A stretch of DNA of 37,742 nucleotides from Bdellovibrionales bacterium (GTDB taxonomy: Bacteria > Bdellovibrionota > Bdellovibrionia > Bdellovibrionales > UBA1609), in assembly GCA_014323935.1 (NCBI GenBank), contig JACOND010000011.1:38534-76275 (forward strand). Direction: 5' to 3'. Positions 7,413 to 17,118 of the stretch are shown here, in pieces. Position 1 is the first letter of the stretch, and each line of letters begins with the position of its first letter. Below the pieces are notes generated by a model that saw nothing but the letters and a program-made list of their open reading frames with translations, was not told the origin of the DNA and made no database searches. The translations under genes and the position numbers were made by a program.

Positions 7413-10100
7413 ATGGATACAAAGACTCATTTAAAGTTTCAGAATCAAAAAAAATACATTTATCACTTTGACACTCATCAAATAGATGGTTCAATTAAAG
7501 ATAGACATTTACTTGGTAATAAAGGGGCTAATTTAGCTGAAATGTCTCTTTTAGGGCTTCAAGTTCCCCCTGGTTTTACATTGAGTGCGGAGCTTTGTCA
7601 TTTGTTTTTAAATGAGAAAAAGAATTTAAAAGATTTAATTGAAAAACCTTTAGAAGAATCGGTTAAAAGATTAGAAAAACTCACAGGAAAACAATTTAAC
7701 GGAGTTTGTCCTCTTCTTTTAAGTGTTCGTTCAGGAGCAGTTTCAAGCTTGCCAGGTATGATGGATACGATTTTAAATTTAGGTTTAAATGAAAAGACCG
7801 TTCATACTCTAGCTAAGATTTATAAAAATGAAAGATTTGCTTGGGATAACTATCGTCGTTTTATACAAATGTATTCTTCTGTTGTAATGAAAATGAATTC
7901 TTCTTTATTGGATGTTTATTTAGAAGATTACAAAAAAAAGTATAACTATTTAGCTGATTCTGAAATTTCTGCTGAGGATTGGAAAAAAATAGTACCTTAT
8001 TTTAAAGAGGCTATTTTACAAAACACAGGGAAAGTTTTTCCTGAAGATCCTTGGGAACAGCTTTGGTCTTCTATAGAAGCAGTTTTTAACAGTTGGAATA
8101 ATCCTCGTGCGGTTGTGTATCGTGAGATGAACGGTGTTAATAGTTTTGAAGGAACAGCTGTTAATATACAGGTTATGGTTTTTGGAAATAGAGGTAAAGA
8201 CAGTGCAACAGGAGTTGTTTTTACAAGAGATCCTTCTACGGGTGAAAAGAAATTATTTGGGGAATTTTTGCAAAATGCTCAAGGAGAGGATGTGGTATCA
8301 GGAATGAGAACTCCCTTGCTGATTGTAAATGAGGAATCTAAAGAAAAGGATTTAAAAACTCTTATGCCAGAAAGTTTTGAGCAACTCAAGCAGCTCTGTG
8401 ATAAGTTAGAAAAACATTATAAATATGTTCAAGATATTGAATTTACTATTGAGCAAAATAAACTTTGGTTATTACAAACAAGAAATGCCAAATGCAATCC
8501 AAAAGCTCAGTTGAAGATTTTATTTGATTTTATGGAAGAGGGCATTTTAACAGAAGAGGAAGTTTTAGAAAAAGTGGATACTTCTTTTTTAAATACACTT
8601 CTTCATCCTTCTATTGATAAAAAAAATAAAAATACTGTTTTAGCTAAAGGTTTACCAGCTAGTCCAGGGGCCGCGGTTGGTCGGATTGCATTTGATGGTG
8701 AAAGCGTTTTGAAATTTCATAAAAAATCTATTCCTGCTATTTTAGTTCGCTGTGAAACTTCACCTGAAGATATCAAAGCTATGATTCATTCAAAAGGAGT
8801 TTTGACTTTAAAAGGAGGTATGACCTCTCATGCGGCCGTTGTCGCTCGAAATATGGGGAAGCCTTGTATTGTTGGCTGTGAGTCTGCTTTTATTGATGAA
8901 CATAAAAAGGAGTTACATTTTGCTTCTAAACGGATGAAACAAGGGGATTTTATTACATTAGATGGTTCAACAGGAGATGTTTTATTAGGTTCTGTAAAAA
9001 TGAAAGCGACATGCTTAGATTCTCTTTTTTTTAAACTTATGGATTTAAGTGATAAATATAAGGGTTTAACTGTTAGAGCAAATGCAGACACTCCTTGTGA
9101 CGTTAAGAAAGCAAAAGAATTTGGAGCTAAAGGTTTAGGGCTTTGTAGAACAGAGCATATGTTTTTTGAAGAAAATCGCATTAATATCATGAGGAAAATG
9201 ATTTTATCTGAAAGTACAGAAGAAAGACATAAAACTTTAAATGAGTTATTTGTTATGCAGGAAAAAGATTTTTATGAGATATTTAAAATCATGTCACCTC
9301 ATTCTATTACTGTGAGACTTTTAGACCCTCCTTTACATGAGTTTCTTCCTCAAAAGGAAAAGGATATTTTAGCTCTCAGTCAAAAATTAGATTTAGATAA
9401 AGACAAATTAACTTTTAAAATACAAAATTTAAGTGAGGTCAATCCTATGTTAGGTCATAGAGGCTGTCGTTTAGCTATTACTTTTCCTGAAATTTATTTA
9501 ATGCAAACAAAGGCTATTATTTCAGCTATGAGAAGAATTTTAGAAGAAGACAAAGAGCAAAAAATGCAGATAGAAATTATGATACCTTTAGTTTGTGAAG
9601 TTAAAGAGTTGAAGTTTTTAAAATCATTAATAGAAAAAGAAATCAAAAAATCCGAAGATAAAATAGGAGTTTCCCTAAATATTCTTGTAGGAACTATGAT
9701 AGAGCTTCCTAGAGCTTGTCTTATAGCTGATCATCTGGCTCAAAATGGAGATTTCTTTAGTTTTGGAACAAATGATTTAACTCAAACTGTTTTTGGTTTT
9801 TCCAGAGATGATATAGGTCAATTTTTACCAATTTACACTGGGAAAAATATTTTACAAAGAGATCCTTTCTCACACCTAGATATACAAGGGGTAGGAGAGT
9901 TAATGAAAATTGCTGTTAAAAAAGCAAGAGCTGTTAAAAAAAATATTAAGTTAGGAGTTTGTGGAGAACAAGGGGGTGATTCTCAAAGTATCCCCTTTTT
10001 TCATGGTTTAAATTTAGATTATATAAGCTGTTCTCCTTACCGGGTTCCTATTGCTCGTTTGGTTTCAGCACAGTGTAACATAAAAGAAAAAAGGAAATAA
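7413..10100 (+). CDS. ppdK: Pyruvate, phosphate dikinase
   Basis: PPDK reversibly converts pyruvate, ATP and phosphate to phosphoenolpyruvate, AMP and diphosphate in the cytoplasm. The 895-residue protein has the full domain set: an N-terminal ATP-grasp region (LGNKGANLAEM, SVRSGAVSSLPGMMDT), the swivelling phosphohistidine domain (KGGMTSHAAVVARNMGKPC, catalytic His473), and the C-terminal PEP/pyruvate barrel (CRTEHMFF, MLGHRGCRL, GTMIELPRAC, SFGTNDLTQT, and GVCGEQGGD with Cys850). Length and motifs are canonical. The start at ATG 7413 gives the expected N-terminus with a modest TAGGTAG ahead. Its stop is one base from the smc start, so the two are probably co-transcribed. PPDK in place of, or beside, pyruvate kinase suggests diphosphate-saving or gluconeogenic metabolism; that is inference. 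Confidence 0.97.
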   Translation: MDTKTHLKFQNQKKYIYHFDTHQIDGSIKDRHLLGNKGANLAEMSLLGLQVPPGFTLSAELCHLFLNEKKNLKDLIEKPLEESVKRLEKLTGKQFNGVCPLLLSVRSGAVSSLPGMMDTILNLGLNEKTVHTLAKIYKNERFAWDNYRRFIQMYSSVVMKMNSSLLDVYLEDYKKKYNYLADSEISAEDWKKIVPYFKEAILQNTGKVFPEDPWEQLWSSIEAVFNSWNNPRAVVYREMNGVNSFEGTAVNIQVMVFGNRGKDSATGVVFTRDPSTGEKKLFGEFLQNAQGEDVVSGMRTPLLIVNEESKEKDLKTLMPESFEQLKQLCDKLEKHYKYVQDIEFTIEQNKLWLLQTRNAKCNPKAQLKILFDFMEEGILTEEEVLEKVDTSFLNTLLHPSIDKKNKNTVLAKGLPASPGAAVGRIAFDGESVLKFHKKSIPAILVRCETSPEDIKAMIHSKGVLTLKGGMTSHAAVVARNMGKPCIVGCESAFIDEHKKELHFASKRMKQGDFITLDGSTGDVLLGSVKMKATCLDSLFFKLMDLSDKYKGLTVRANADTPCDVKKAKEFGAKGLGLCRTEHMFFEENRINIMRKMILSESTEERHKTLNELFVMQEKDFYEIFKIMSPHSITVRLLDPPLHEFLPQKEKDILALSQKLDLDKDKLTFKIQNLSEVNPMLGHRGCRLAITFPEIYLMQTKAIISAMRRILEEDKEQKMQIEIMIPLVCEVKELKFLKSLIEKEIKKSEDKIGVSLNILVGTMIELPRACLIADHLAQNGDFFSFGTNDLTQTVFGFSRDDIGQFLPIYTGKNILQRDPFSHLDIQGVGELMKIAVKKARAVKKNIKLGVCGEQGGDSQSIPFFHGLNLDYISCSPYRVPIARLVSAQCNIKEKRK

Positions 10101-10101
10101 A

Positions 10102-13100
10102 ATGTTTATTAAGCAATTAGAAATTTTTGGTTTTAAATCTTTTAAAGAGCGAACAGTTTTACATTTTGAAGCTCAGGATATCACGGGAATTGTAGGACCT
10201 AATGGCTGTGGAAAATCTAATATTTTAGATGCTTTTTTATGGGTTATGGGAGAAAACTCTCCGAAAAATTTAAGAGGAGAAAATTTATCTGATATTATTT
10301 TTTCAGGGACAAGCAATGAGGCTTCGGGTCATTTAGCTGAAGTAAAGCTTATATTAAACCCAGGTCAAAGGGGATTTCCTGTAAAGTATGAAAAATTTTC
10401 TGAAATTATGATTTCTAGGCGATCTTACCGAGAAGGGAAAAATGAATGTTTTATAAATAATGAAGAATGTCTTTTGAGAGAGATTCGAGAATTTTTTATG
10501 AATACAGGAGCTGGATGTAGAGGTTTTAGTGTTATTGAACAAGAATCTATTGAACGTTTGATTACAGCAAAACCTTTACAAAGACGTTATATTATTGAAG
10601 AAGCCGCAGGTATTACTAAATTTAAAAACCAAAAGGCGGAATCTCTTAGAAAATTGCAATTGGTGGGTCACAATTTAAAAAGATTAGAAGATATTTTAAA
10701 AATACAGGCACATCAATTAAGTCACTTAAAATCTCAGTCTAAAAAAGCTGAAAAATATAAAAAACTAAAACAAGAAATAGAACTTAGAAATAAACAAATT
10801 CATGGCTTAAATTATAAAAGTTTTATCGAGAATCAGAAAAATTTTCAACGAGACATAGAGAATAAATTCAAACAAAAAAAAGAAATCGATCAAGTTTTAT
10901 CTGATGAAAAAGAAAATTTTCAAAATTTAGGAAATCAAATTAAAGAAAGTGAAAAACAAATAGAGAATCTAAAAGAGATGTTGTCTGAAAAGAAGATAGA
11001 AGAGGTTCGGCTTAAAGATCAAATTAAAAATTTTGAAAGGATTGAAGATAAAATCAATCAAAAAAAAGATCAAGTTAATATTGAGAAAAAAGACATTCAA
11101 AAGAAACTTTTAAAGTTTGAAGATTCTTTTAAACAAAATTACACTTTTCCTTATATTCAAAAAGAATTTTTAAGAGTTAAAAGTAAACTAGATGAGATTA
11201 AACAAAATAAAAATTCTTTACAAGTTCAAATTGACCTTTTAATCAAGCAAATTGAATTTGTTAAAAAAGAAAAAGAATCTATTTCCTTAGAAGAAAAGAA
11301 TCTTAGTGAGAGTATAAAGCAAAATATCAATAAAAAAAATAAACACAAAGAAATTATAAAAAAAGAACTCAGCCAGCGAATTATCCTAGAGGAAAAATTA
11401 ATAGAGGTCAGTCAAAAGGAAAAGGATTTAAAAACTAAAAGAGAGGACTTGGAAAACATACTCAGTGAATTAAGACCTAAAGTTAAAGTACTTATTCATA
11501 AAGTAGAAGAGATGAATAAAATTCTTTTGCATTTTTCTAATCTCAATCAAGGAGCAAAGGATTTAATAAAATGGCAACCTGAACAGTTTCATTCTCTTTT
11601 TGAAAAATTAAACGTTGAACCTAAATATGCAAAAGCTTTAAGTGTTGTTTTAGGTCCTTTTATTCAAGCTGTTATTCCTGAGGAAATGTTTGATTTAGAG
11701 CGAGGAATTGAAAGATTAAAAGCAAATAAAAATGGTAAAAGTTGGTTTTTAACTCGTCTTTCTAAATCAGAAAATCTATCTTCTTTAAAAAATCAATTAA
11801 AATATTACCCTTCTGTTATAGGTTTTTTAGATGAAAAGATTCATTGGAATAGGTTGAATTCAAATTTAAAACCTCTTTTAGAAAAAACCGTTCTTGTTTC
11901 TAATTTTAAATCTGCTTTAGAGATCAAACAGAATTTTTCAAACTTTCAGTTTGTGACTTTAGAAGGAGATTTTATCACAGAAAATTCTTTTATTTATGCA
12001 GGTTCTCAAGATCAAACGAACAGTCTTTTTGAAATTCGTAATCAAGTCAAAGATAGCATTAAGCAATTATCTCTTGAAAAAACAAAATTGCAATCTAAAG
12101 AAATGATGTGGAGTAACTGTCTTAAACAAATGAAAGATCTTAAAGAGCAGAGAGAAAATTTAGAAAAAAGAATTTTAAGTTCTTCTGAGCTGTCTAACAT
12201 GTCTCAAAGAGAACTTGAATATTTGGAAAAAGATTTAAAAAGACTTATTGAAAATAGAGATAAAAATAGAGAAAAAATAAAAGATTTTCAACAAAAACAA
12301 GAAGGACTTTTAGAGCATACTGTTCTTTTTAATGAGGATATTGATAAACAAGAAAAAGATATTTCTTATAAACAAGCTTATTTAGAGCTTTTAGATCTTG
12401 CTTTTGAAAATATTAAACTCCAAGAAATAAAAAAAAATCAAAAAGAAAAAAAAGAATTAGAAACTCAATTTGGTTTGTTTTATAAAGATTGGAAGTCTCT
12501 TTGTGAAATTAAAGAGCAAAAAGAAAAAGACATTAAGGTTTTAGAACAGACTCTTGTTCAAATTCAAATGGATATAAAGACTTTGCAATTTGAAAAAGAT
12601 AAAAAGGATATAGAAAAAACTCACTTGCAAGAAACGTTTAAAAAATCACATCAGATGAATATTGAAGAGTTTGATTTAAATATAAATCTAGATATGTCTT
12701 TAGAGGAACTCAATAAACAGTTGTCTGTTTTTCAAGAGCAGTTAGAACGTATTAAAGAAGTTAATTTTTTAGCTTTAGGAGAGTATGAAAAACTGTCTCA
12801 AGAGTATGAATTTTTAACTCAACAAAAAGAAGAGTTGCTATCTTCTCAAAAAGGAATTATGAAAATCATTAATCATATTGATAAGACATGTAAAAATCGA
12901 TTTCACACGATGTTAGAAGAAGTTAACAAAAGATTTTCTAAAGTTTTTCCTGTTATTTTTCAAGGAGATAATGCGAAAGCCGAACTGATTTTACATGAAG
13001 AAAATGGAGAACAAGGAGTAGATATTAAAGTTCATCCTCCAGGAAAAAAGCCACAAAGTGTAAGTTTATTATCCCGAGGGGAGAAAGCTTTAACTTCGAT

Positions 13101-13362
13101 TTGTTTAATTTATTCTTTATTTTTAGTTAAACCTTCTCCTTTTTGTATTATTGATGAAGCAGATGCTCCTCTAGATGATGCGAATATTTTTCGTTTTTTA
13201 TCTGTGATAAAGGAAATGTCTCAAACTAGCCAAATTCTTGTCATCACACATAATAAATATACGATGCAAAATTGTGATAAACTTTATGGTGTCACTCAAA
13301 AGCAAGCTGGAATCTCACAAATCGTTTCTGTCGATATGAGACGTCCTTTAATAGGTAATTAG
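10102..13362 (+). CDS. smc: Chromosome partition ATPase Smc
   Basis: SMC forms the ring dimer that, with ScpA and ScpB, compacts and separates chromosomes. The 1086-residue protein has the N-terminal ATPase half (FGFKSF, Walker A GPNGCGKSN at 32-40), long coiled coils, a hinge at about residues 500-640 (YAKALSVVLG, ENSFIYAGS), the returning coil, and the C-terminal half with LLSRGEKAL (signature, 989-997) and Walker B FCIIDEADAPLDDAN (Asp1018, Glu1019). It is somewhat shorter than the usual length of about 1180, mainly in the arms. The signature has Arg992 where most SMCs have Gly, but the second Gly and Glu are kept. AGGAAA before ATG 10102 overlaps the end of ppdK, so translation is probably coupled. 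It ends 7 bases from the convergent symporter gene. No scpA or scpB is nearby. Confidence 0.95.
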   Translation: MFIKQLEIFGFKSFKERTVLHFEAQDITGIVGPNGCGKSNILDAFLWVMGENSPKNLRGENLSDIIFSGTSNEASGHLAEVKLILNPGQRGFPVKYEKFSEIMISRRSYREGKNECFINNEECLLREIREFFMNTGAGCRGFSVIEQESIERLITAKPLQRRYIIEEAAGITKFKNQKAESLRKLQLVGHNLKRLEDILKIQAHQLSHLKSQSKKAEKYKKLKQEIELRNKQIHGLNYKSFIENQKNFQRDIENKFKQKKEIDQVLSDEKENFQNLGNQIKESEKQIENLKEMLSEKKIEEVRLKDQIKNFERIEDKINQKKDQVNIEKKDIQKKLLKFEDSFKQNYTFPYIQKEFLRVKSKLDEIKQNKNSLQVQIDLLIKQIEFVKKEKESISLEEKNLSESIKQNINKKNKHKEIIKKELSQRIILEEKLIEVSQKEKDLKTKREDLENILSELRPKVKVLIHKVEEMNKILLHFSNLNQGAKDLIKWQPEQFHSLFEKLNVEPKYAKALSVVLGPFIQAVIPEEMFDLERGIERLKANKNGKSWFLTRLSKSENLSSLKNQLKYYPSVIGFLDEKIHWNRLNSNLKPLLEKTVLVSNFKSALEIKQNFSNFQFVTLEGDFITENSFIYAGSQDQTNSLFEIRNQVKDSIKQLSLEKTKLQSKEMMWSNCLKQMKDLKEQRENLEKRILSSSELSNMSQRELEYLEKDLKRLIENRDKNREKIKDFQQKQEGLLEHTVLFNEDIDKQEKDISYKQAYLELLDLAFENIKLQEIKKNQKEKKELETQFGLFYKDWKSLCEIKEQKEKDIKVLEQTLVQIQMDIKTLQFEKDKKDIEKTHLQETFKKSHQMNIEEFDLNINLDMSLEELNKQLSVFQEQLERIKEVNFLALGEYEKLSQEYEFLTQQKEELLSSQKGIMKIINHIDKTCKNRFHTMLEEVNKRFSKVFPVIFQGDNAKAELILHEENGEQGVDIKVHPPGKKPQSVSLLSRGEKALTSICLIYSLFLVKPSPFCIIDEADAPLDDANIFRFLSVIKEMSQTSQILVITHNKYTMQNCDKLYGVTQKQAGISQIVSVDMRRPLIGN

Positions 13363-13369
13363 CCTATCT

Positions 13370-14806
13370 TTAAGGAGATTTTTTTAATTTTGAGATATAG
13401 TCTTTCAGTGATTTTTTAACCTTCCCGCTTAGAAATAAAATTCCTATGGCATTAGGTAAAGACATAGATAAAATAAGAGAATCACAAAAATCTAAAATGA
13501 CTGTACTACTTGCAAAAGTTCCTAAAAAGATAACAGTTAAAACTAAAAATTTATAAATCAAATCATATTTTTCTCCAAAGAGAAAAGAAAAACATCTTTC
13601 TCCATAATAAGACCATGAAATGATCGTAGAAAATGCAAATAAAAATACAGAAAAACTTAAAATATAAGGAAACACGTTGCTAACTTCAGATAAAGCTTGG
13701 GAGGTTAAAGCCGCTCCTTTTTTATTGATAACGAGTTCTGCAAATTCAGGGTTGTTATAACTATTCGTAACTATAATAACTAAAGCCGTTGTTGTGCAAA
13801 TAACAACTGTGTCTAAAAAAGGTTCTAAAAGAGCGACAACCCCTTCTTCAATAGGATGACTGACTTTTGCAGCAGAATGAACAATAGGAGAGGAACCTAA
13901 GCCTGCTTCATTAGAAAAGGCTGCTCTTTGCAAACCTACAACTAAAGTTCCTATAAATCCACCATAAGCTGCAGAAGTTGAAAAGGCTTCTTTAAAAATA
14001 AGAGCAAAAGCAGAGGGAATCTGATTGTAGTTAACAATTAAAACATAAAGAGCCATAGCTAAATAAACAAAAAACATAAAAGGAACAATTCGACTTGAAA
14101 CTTCAGATATTCTTTTAACTCCTCCGATAATAACTAACCCTACTAAAAACATTAAAGTAAGAGCATATATCCATTTAAAATCTTGAAGAATAGGGACACT
14201 TATAGAAATCGCATTTACAGATTGATTGACTTGAAAAGCAATTCCTCCTCCAAAGCTTCCTCCTATACATAAAACAGCAAAGAAAGTAGATAAAAAAATT
14301 CCTAATCGAGGCCAGTTTTTTTGAGCTAAACCCTCTTTGAGATATTTCATAGGACCTCCCATAAAACTTCCATCTTTTCTTTGTTCTCGAAACATAACAG
14401 CAAGACTGCATTCTGTAAATTTAACGCTCATACTTAGAAAACCCATAAAAATCATCCAAAATACAGCTCCTGGACCTCCTGTAGAAACAGCTATAGCAAC
14501 TCCTGCGATATTTCCTAATCCTACAGTTGCAGAAAGAGCTGTTGTCAAAGCTTTGAAATGAGAGATATCTCCAGATATTTTTTTTCTTCCTTTATCCAAA
14601 ACCCCAGCTGTCATTAAAACGGCATGATAAAAAAGCCGAAAGTTTACAAAATTCATTTTGAAAGTTAAAAAAACTCCTAAGAAAAAAAGAACTAGAAGAA
14701 TAAAAGGTAAGCTCACATCTTCTATGAAAAATAAAGCATCAAAGAAGAAAATTTTAGAATAAAAAACATGGATAACTGTAAAAATCTGATTAATTGACTC
14801 CAACAT
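13370..14806 (-). CDS. AGCS-family sodium:alanine (amino acid) symporter
   Basis: This 478-residue inner-membrane protein takes up alanine, glycine or a similar neutral amino acid with Na+ (AGCS family, LeuT fold). Visible family motifs include GLGNIAGVAIAVSTGGPGAVFWM, SVKFTECSLAVMFRE, GSFMGGPMKY and AAFSNEAGLGSSP. About ten or eleven hydrophobic segments can be counted, as expected. The start at 14806 gives a short amphipathic N-terminus and a normal length. It converges with smc, 7 bases apart, and about 100 bases separate it from the upstream aroA on the same strand, so it may have its own promoter. The exact substrate cannot be read from the sequence. Confidence 0.93.
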   Translation of the reverse strand: MLESINQIFTVIHVFYSKIFFFDALFFIEDVSLPFILLVLFFLGVFLTFKMNFVNFRLFYHAVLMTAGVLDKGRKKISGDISHFKALTTALSATVGLGNIAGVAIAVSTGGPGAVFWMIFMGFLSMSVKFTECSLAVMFREQRKDGSFMGGPMKYLKEGLAQKNWPRLGIFLSTFFAVLCIGGSFGGGIAFQVNQSVNAISISVPILQDFKWIYALTLMFLVGLVIIGGVKRISEVSSRIVPFMFFVYLAMALYVLIVNYNQIPSAFALIFKEAFSTSAAYGGFIGTLVVGLQRAAFSNEAGLGSSPIVHSAAKVSHPIEEGVVALLEPFLDTVVICTTTALVIIVTNSYNNPEFAELVINKKGAALTSQALSEVSNVFPYILSFSVFLFAFSTIISWSYYGERCFSFLFGEKYDLIYKFLVLTVIFLGTFASSTVILDFCDSLILSMSLPNAIGILFLSGKVKKSLKDYISKLKKSP

Positions 14807-14912
14807 AAAAGTGTATTTTCATTATTTCAATAGGGTATTTAGGAGTCAAGATTTTTAAAATAAATTTAAGGTAAAAAAACAGCTTAATTTATGTTTTTAA
14901 GCAAATCAAACA

Positions 14913-16091
14913 CTATAAAATATAGGAATAAAATTCTGGGAAACTTTTTTTCACGCAGTCTTTGTTTTTTAGCTCAATTGATATATTTAAGCTTTTTAAC
15001 AATTCTGTAGCCATCACGATTCGGTGATCTTCTTCCGGATCAAAAACAAAAGGAGAGATCTTTTGATTCCACTCAGTTTTTCCCTCTATTACAAAATAAG
15101 ACCCTTCTTTTTTACAATTTATATGGCACAAACTTAAGAGTTTGTAGATTTTTTCTAGACGATTCGACTCTTTAAAAGCAATATGAGAAATGTCTCTCAA
15201 GTAACTTATCCCTTCGGCTTTAGCACATAAAATCGCTAACATAGGAAAAAGATCTGGGTTGTCTTTTAAGGATATATCTATAGATTTTAAACTAGAAGAT
15301 TGAGAGATCTTAAGCTGGTTGTTTTTTAAAGAAATAGGAACTTGCATATTTTTTAAAATCTCTGGAAAAATATGATCGGCTTGCAAACTCTCTTCCTTCC
15401 AATCTAAAAAAGTAGCTTGTCCCTTTAAACTAGCAAAACAAGCTAAGGCAAATAAACAACTTTTATCTTGTTCTAAGGGGAAGTCCTTAACTTTTAAACT
15501 TTGATTTTTAATTACGCAAAAATCGTTTTTATTTTGATAAACTCTTAATCCTAAACTTTGTAAAAATTTTAAAGTCATTTGAAAGTAAGAATAAGAGACA
15601 GAGGAAGAGCTAAAATTAAAATAGAGGTCTTTATCTAAATTCCAACTATTTAAAAGGAGAGCTGAGGCGTTTTGACTGGTGACTTGTCCGGGAATATAAA
15701 TCCCATCTCCTTGAATTTTCCATCCTTTAGAGACTAAAATAAAACCTTCTTTTATTTTTTTTAAAGAAACAGAAAGTTGAGATAACAAAGAAAATGTTTC
15801 ATCTAAAGGTCTTTTTAATAAAAGAGGTGAAGTTTTGATGAAAAAAATTCCTTTTTTGCGTGAAAGGCGAGTTGTGAAAAAACGAAAAGCCGTTCCACTT
15901 AAACCACAATCAAATTCTTTTTTTTTGTGTAAGTTTTCGGTGAGATATTTCATAGTTAAAATATCTTCACAAAGAGAAGAACCTTGAATTTTAAAATCCG
16001 GAAACCAACTTTTAACAATTAAAGCTCGGTTGAGTAAGGATTTTGAAAAAGGAGCTTTTCCTATAAAAAAAAAGGATTGTTTCTTAGACAT
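14913..16091 (-). CDS. aroA: 5-enolpyruvylshikimate-3-phosphate synthase (divergent)
   Basis: AroA joins PEP and shikimate-3-phosphate in the sixth shikimate step. The 392-residue protein is shorter and more divergent than usual (about 430) but keeps the diagnostic motifs in order: PFSKSLLNRALI (residues 14-25, normally SKSxSNRAL), DCGLSGTAFRF (normally GNxGTAxR), TSQNASALLL (normally SSQFxSALL), KESNRLEKI (KESDR) and DPEEDHRIVMA (DHRMAM). The last gene of purD-aroB-aroA, it overlaps aroB by 8 bases, which implies translational coupling and supports the pathway assignment. The substitutions in the first two substrate-binding motifs are worth noting but most likely still allow function. Confidence 0.9.
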   Translation of the reverse strand: MSKKQSFFFIGKAPFSKSLLNRALIVKSWFPDFKIQGSSLCEDILTMKYLTENLHKKKEFDCGLSGTAFRFFTTRLSRKKGIFFIKTSPLLLKRPLDETFSLLSQLSVSLKKIKEGFILVSKGWKIQGDGIYIPGQVTSQNASALLLNSWNLDKDLYFNFSSSSVSYSYFQMTLKFLQSLGLRVYQNKNDFCVIKNQSLKVKDFPLEQDKSCLFALACFASLKGQATFLDWKEESLQADHIFPEILKNMQVPISLKNNQLKISQSSSLKSIDISLKDNPDLFPMLAILCAKAEGISYLRDISHIAFKESNRLEKIYKLLSLCHINCKKEGSYFVIEGKTEWNQKISPFVFDPEEDHRIVMATELLKSLNISIELKNKDCVKKSFPEFYSYIL

Positions 16092-17118
16092 TTTTAATTA
16101 AAGACTGCCTTTTAGCTTCTTGAATCATTTCTTTTTCTGAAATTGTTTTAATAAGAACTTGTCCTGGTTTTTTGATAAAAATAAAGTTTAGTTTTTCATT
16201 TCTTTTATGTTTTTTATCTTGTCTTAAATATTTTATAAATGTTTGTAAAGGTATTTTTTTTAATTTAGACTTAATAGGTATAATTTTTTTAATCTCTTTA
16301 AAATTTTTAAGATTTAGAAATTTTTTATGATAACTCCATCTTAAGCTAAATAAAAGACCATAAAGAACAGACCTGCCATGATCCATAAAGTGGTAGGCTT
16401 CTAAAATATGCCCTAAACTGTGTCCTAAATTAAGTTTTAGACGAAAAGACTTTTTTTCGAAGGGATCTTGAGCCACAATTTTCATTTTTGCTTTTATTGC
16501 TTGTTTTAAAAAAGGATAGATATTTATTTGTTTACTTTTTAAAAAGTGACTATGTAATTTTTTATAAAAAAGCCCACCTTCAATTAAAGCTATTTTTAAA
16601 AGTTCTCCATAAGCAGATTCTTTTAAGTGTTCAGGATTATTTTTTAAAAGTTCTTTTATAATCAAAACAGCTTGAGGAAAATGATAAGTTCCAATGAGAT
16701 TTTTAACTTTTTTAAAGTTAAGAGCGTTTTTACCTCCATGCGCTGAGTCTATAGCCGATAAGTAAGTGCTTGGAATAGCTACAAAGGGGACTCCTCTTTT
16801 ATAAATACTAGCTATAAAACCCGTTAGATCTAAAAGGCTTCCCCCTCCTAATCCAATAAAAAGAGTTAGATTTTTATCAAAATCTGGAATTAATGAGTTA
16901 ATTTTTTGTAAGTGTTTAGGAAGATGTTCGAGGCTTTTTGTTTTTTCACCTGAGTTTAGGTTATAAAAAGTTAAATGAGAGTTTTTTTCCCATTTTTTTA
17001 GGAGCAGAGAATTTTTTAATTTTTTATCACAAAAAACAAGAGCTTGTTTAGAAGACGTTTTTGAAAGAAGAAATTTAAAAGAAGGGAGTTGCTTTAAGAA
17101 AAAGATTTGACTTTTCAT
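16084..17118 (-). CDS. aroB: 3-dehydroquinate synthase
   Basis: AroB cyclises DAHP to 3-dehydroquinate, the second shikimate step, using NAD+ and a divalent metal. The 344-residue protein shows GLGGGSLLDLTGFIAS (NAD site, about 89-104), KRGVPFVAIPSTYLSAIDSAHGGK (family RGIxxxxxPTTLLAxVDSSxGGK) and the metal ligands Glu172 (YGELLK), His233 (LGHSLGH) and His247 (DHGRSV, normally HGEAV). Spacing of the ligands is close to that of E. coli AroB. Sugar-phosphate cyclases of the same fold are an alternative, but adjacency to aroA argues for AroB. It overlaps purD by ATGA upstream and aroA by 8 bases downstream, so the three genes form one operon. Confidence 0.92.
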   Translation of the reverse strand: MKSQIFFLKQLPSFKFLLSKTSSKQALVFCDKKLKNSLLLKKWEKNSHLTFYNLNSGEKTKSLEHLPKHLQKINSLIPDFDKNLTLFIGLGGGSLLDLTGFIASIYKRGVPFVAIPSTYLSAIDSAHGGKNALNFKKVKNLIGTYHFPQAVLIIKELLKNNPEHLKESAYGELLKIALIEGGLFYKKLHSHFLKSKQINIYPFLKQAIKAKMKIVAQDPFEKKSFRLKLNLGHSLGHILEAYHFMDHGRSVLYGLLFSLRWSYHKKFLNLKNFKEIKKIIPIKSKLKKIPLQTFIKYLRQDKKHKRNEKLNFIFIKKPGQVLIKTISEKEMIQEAKRQSLIKNV

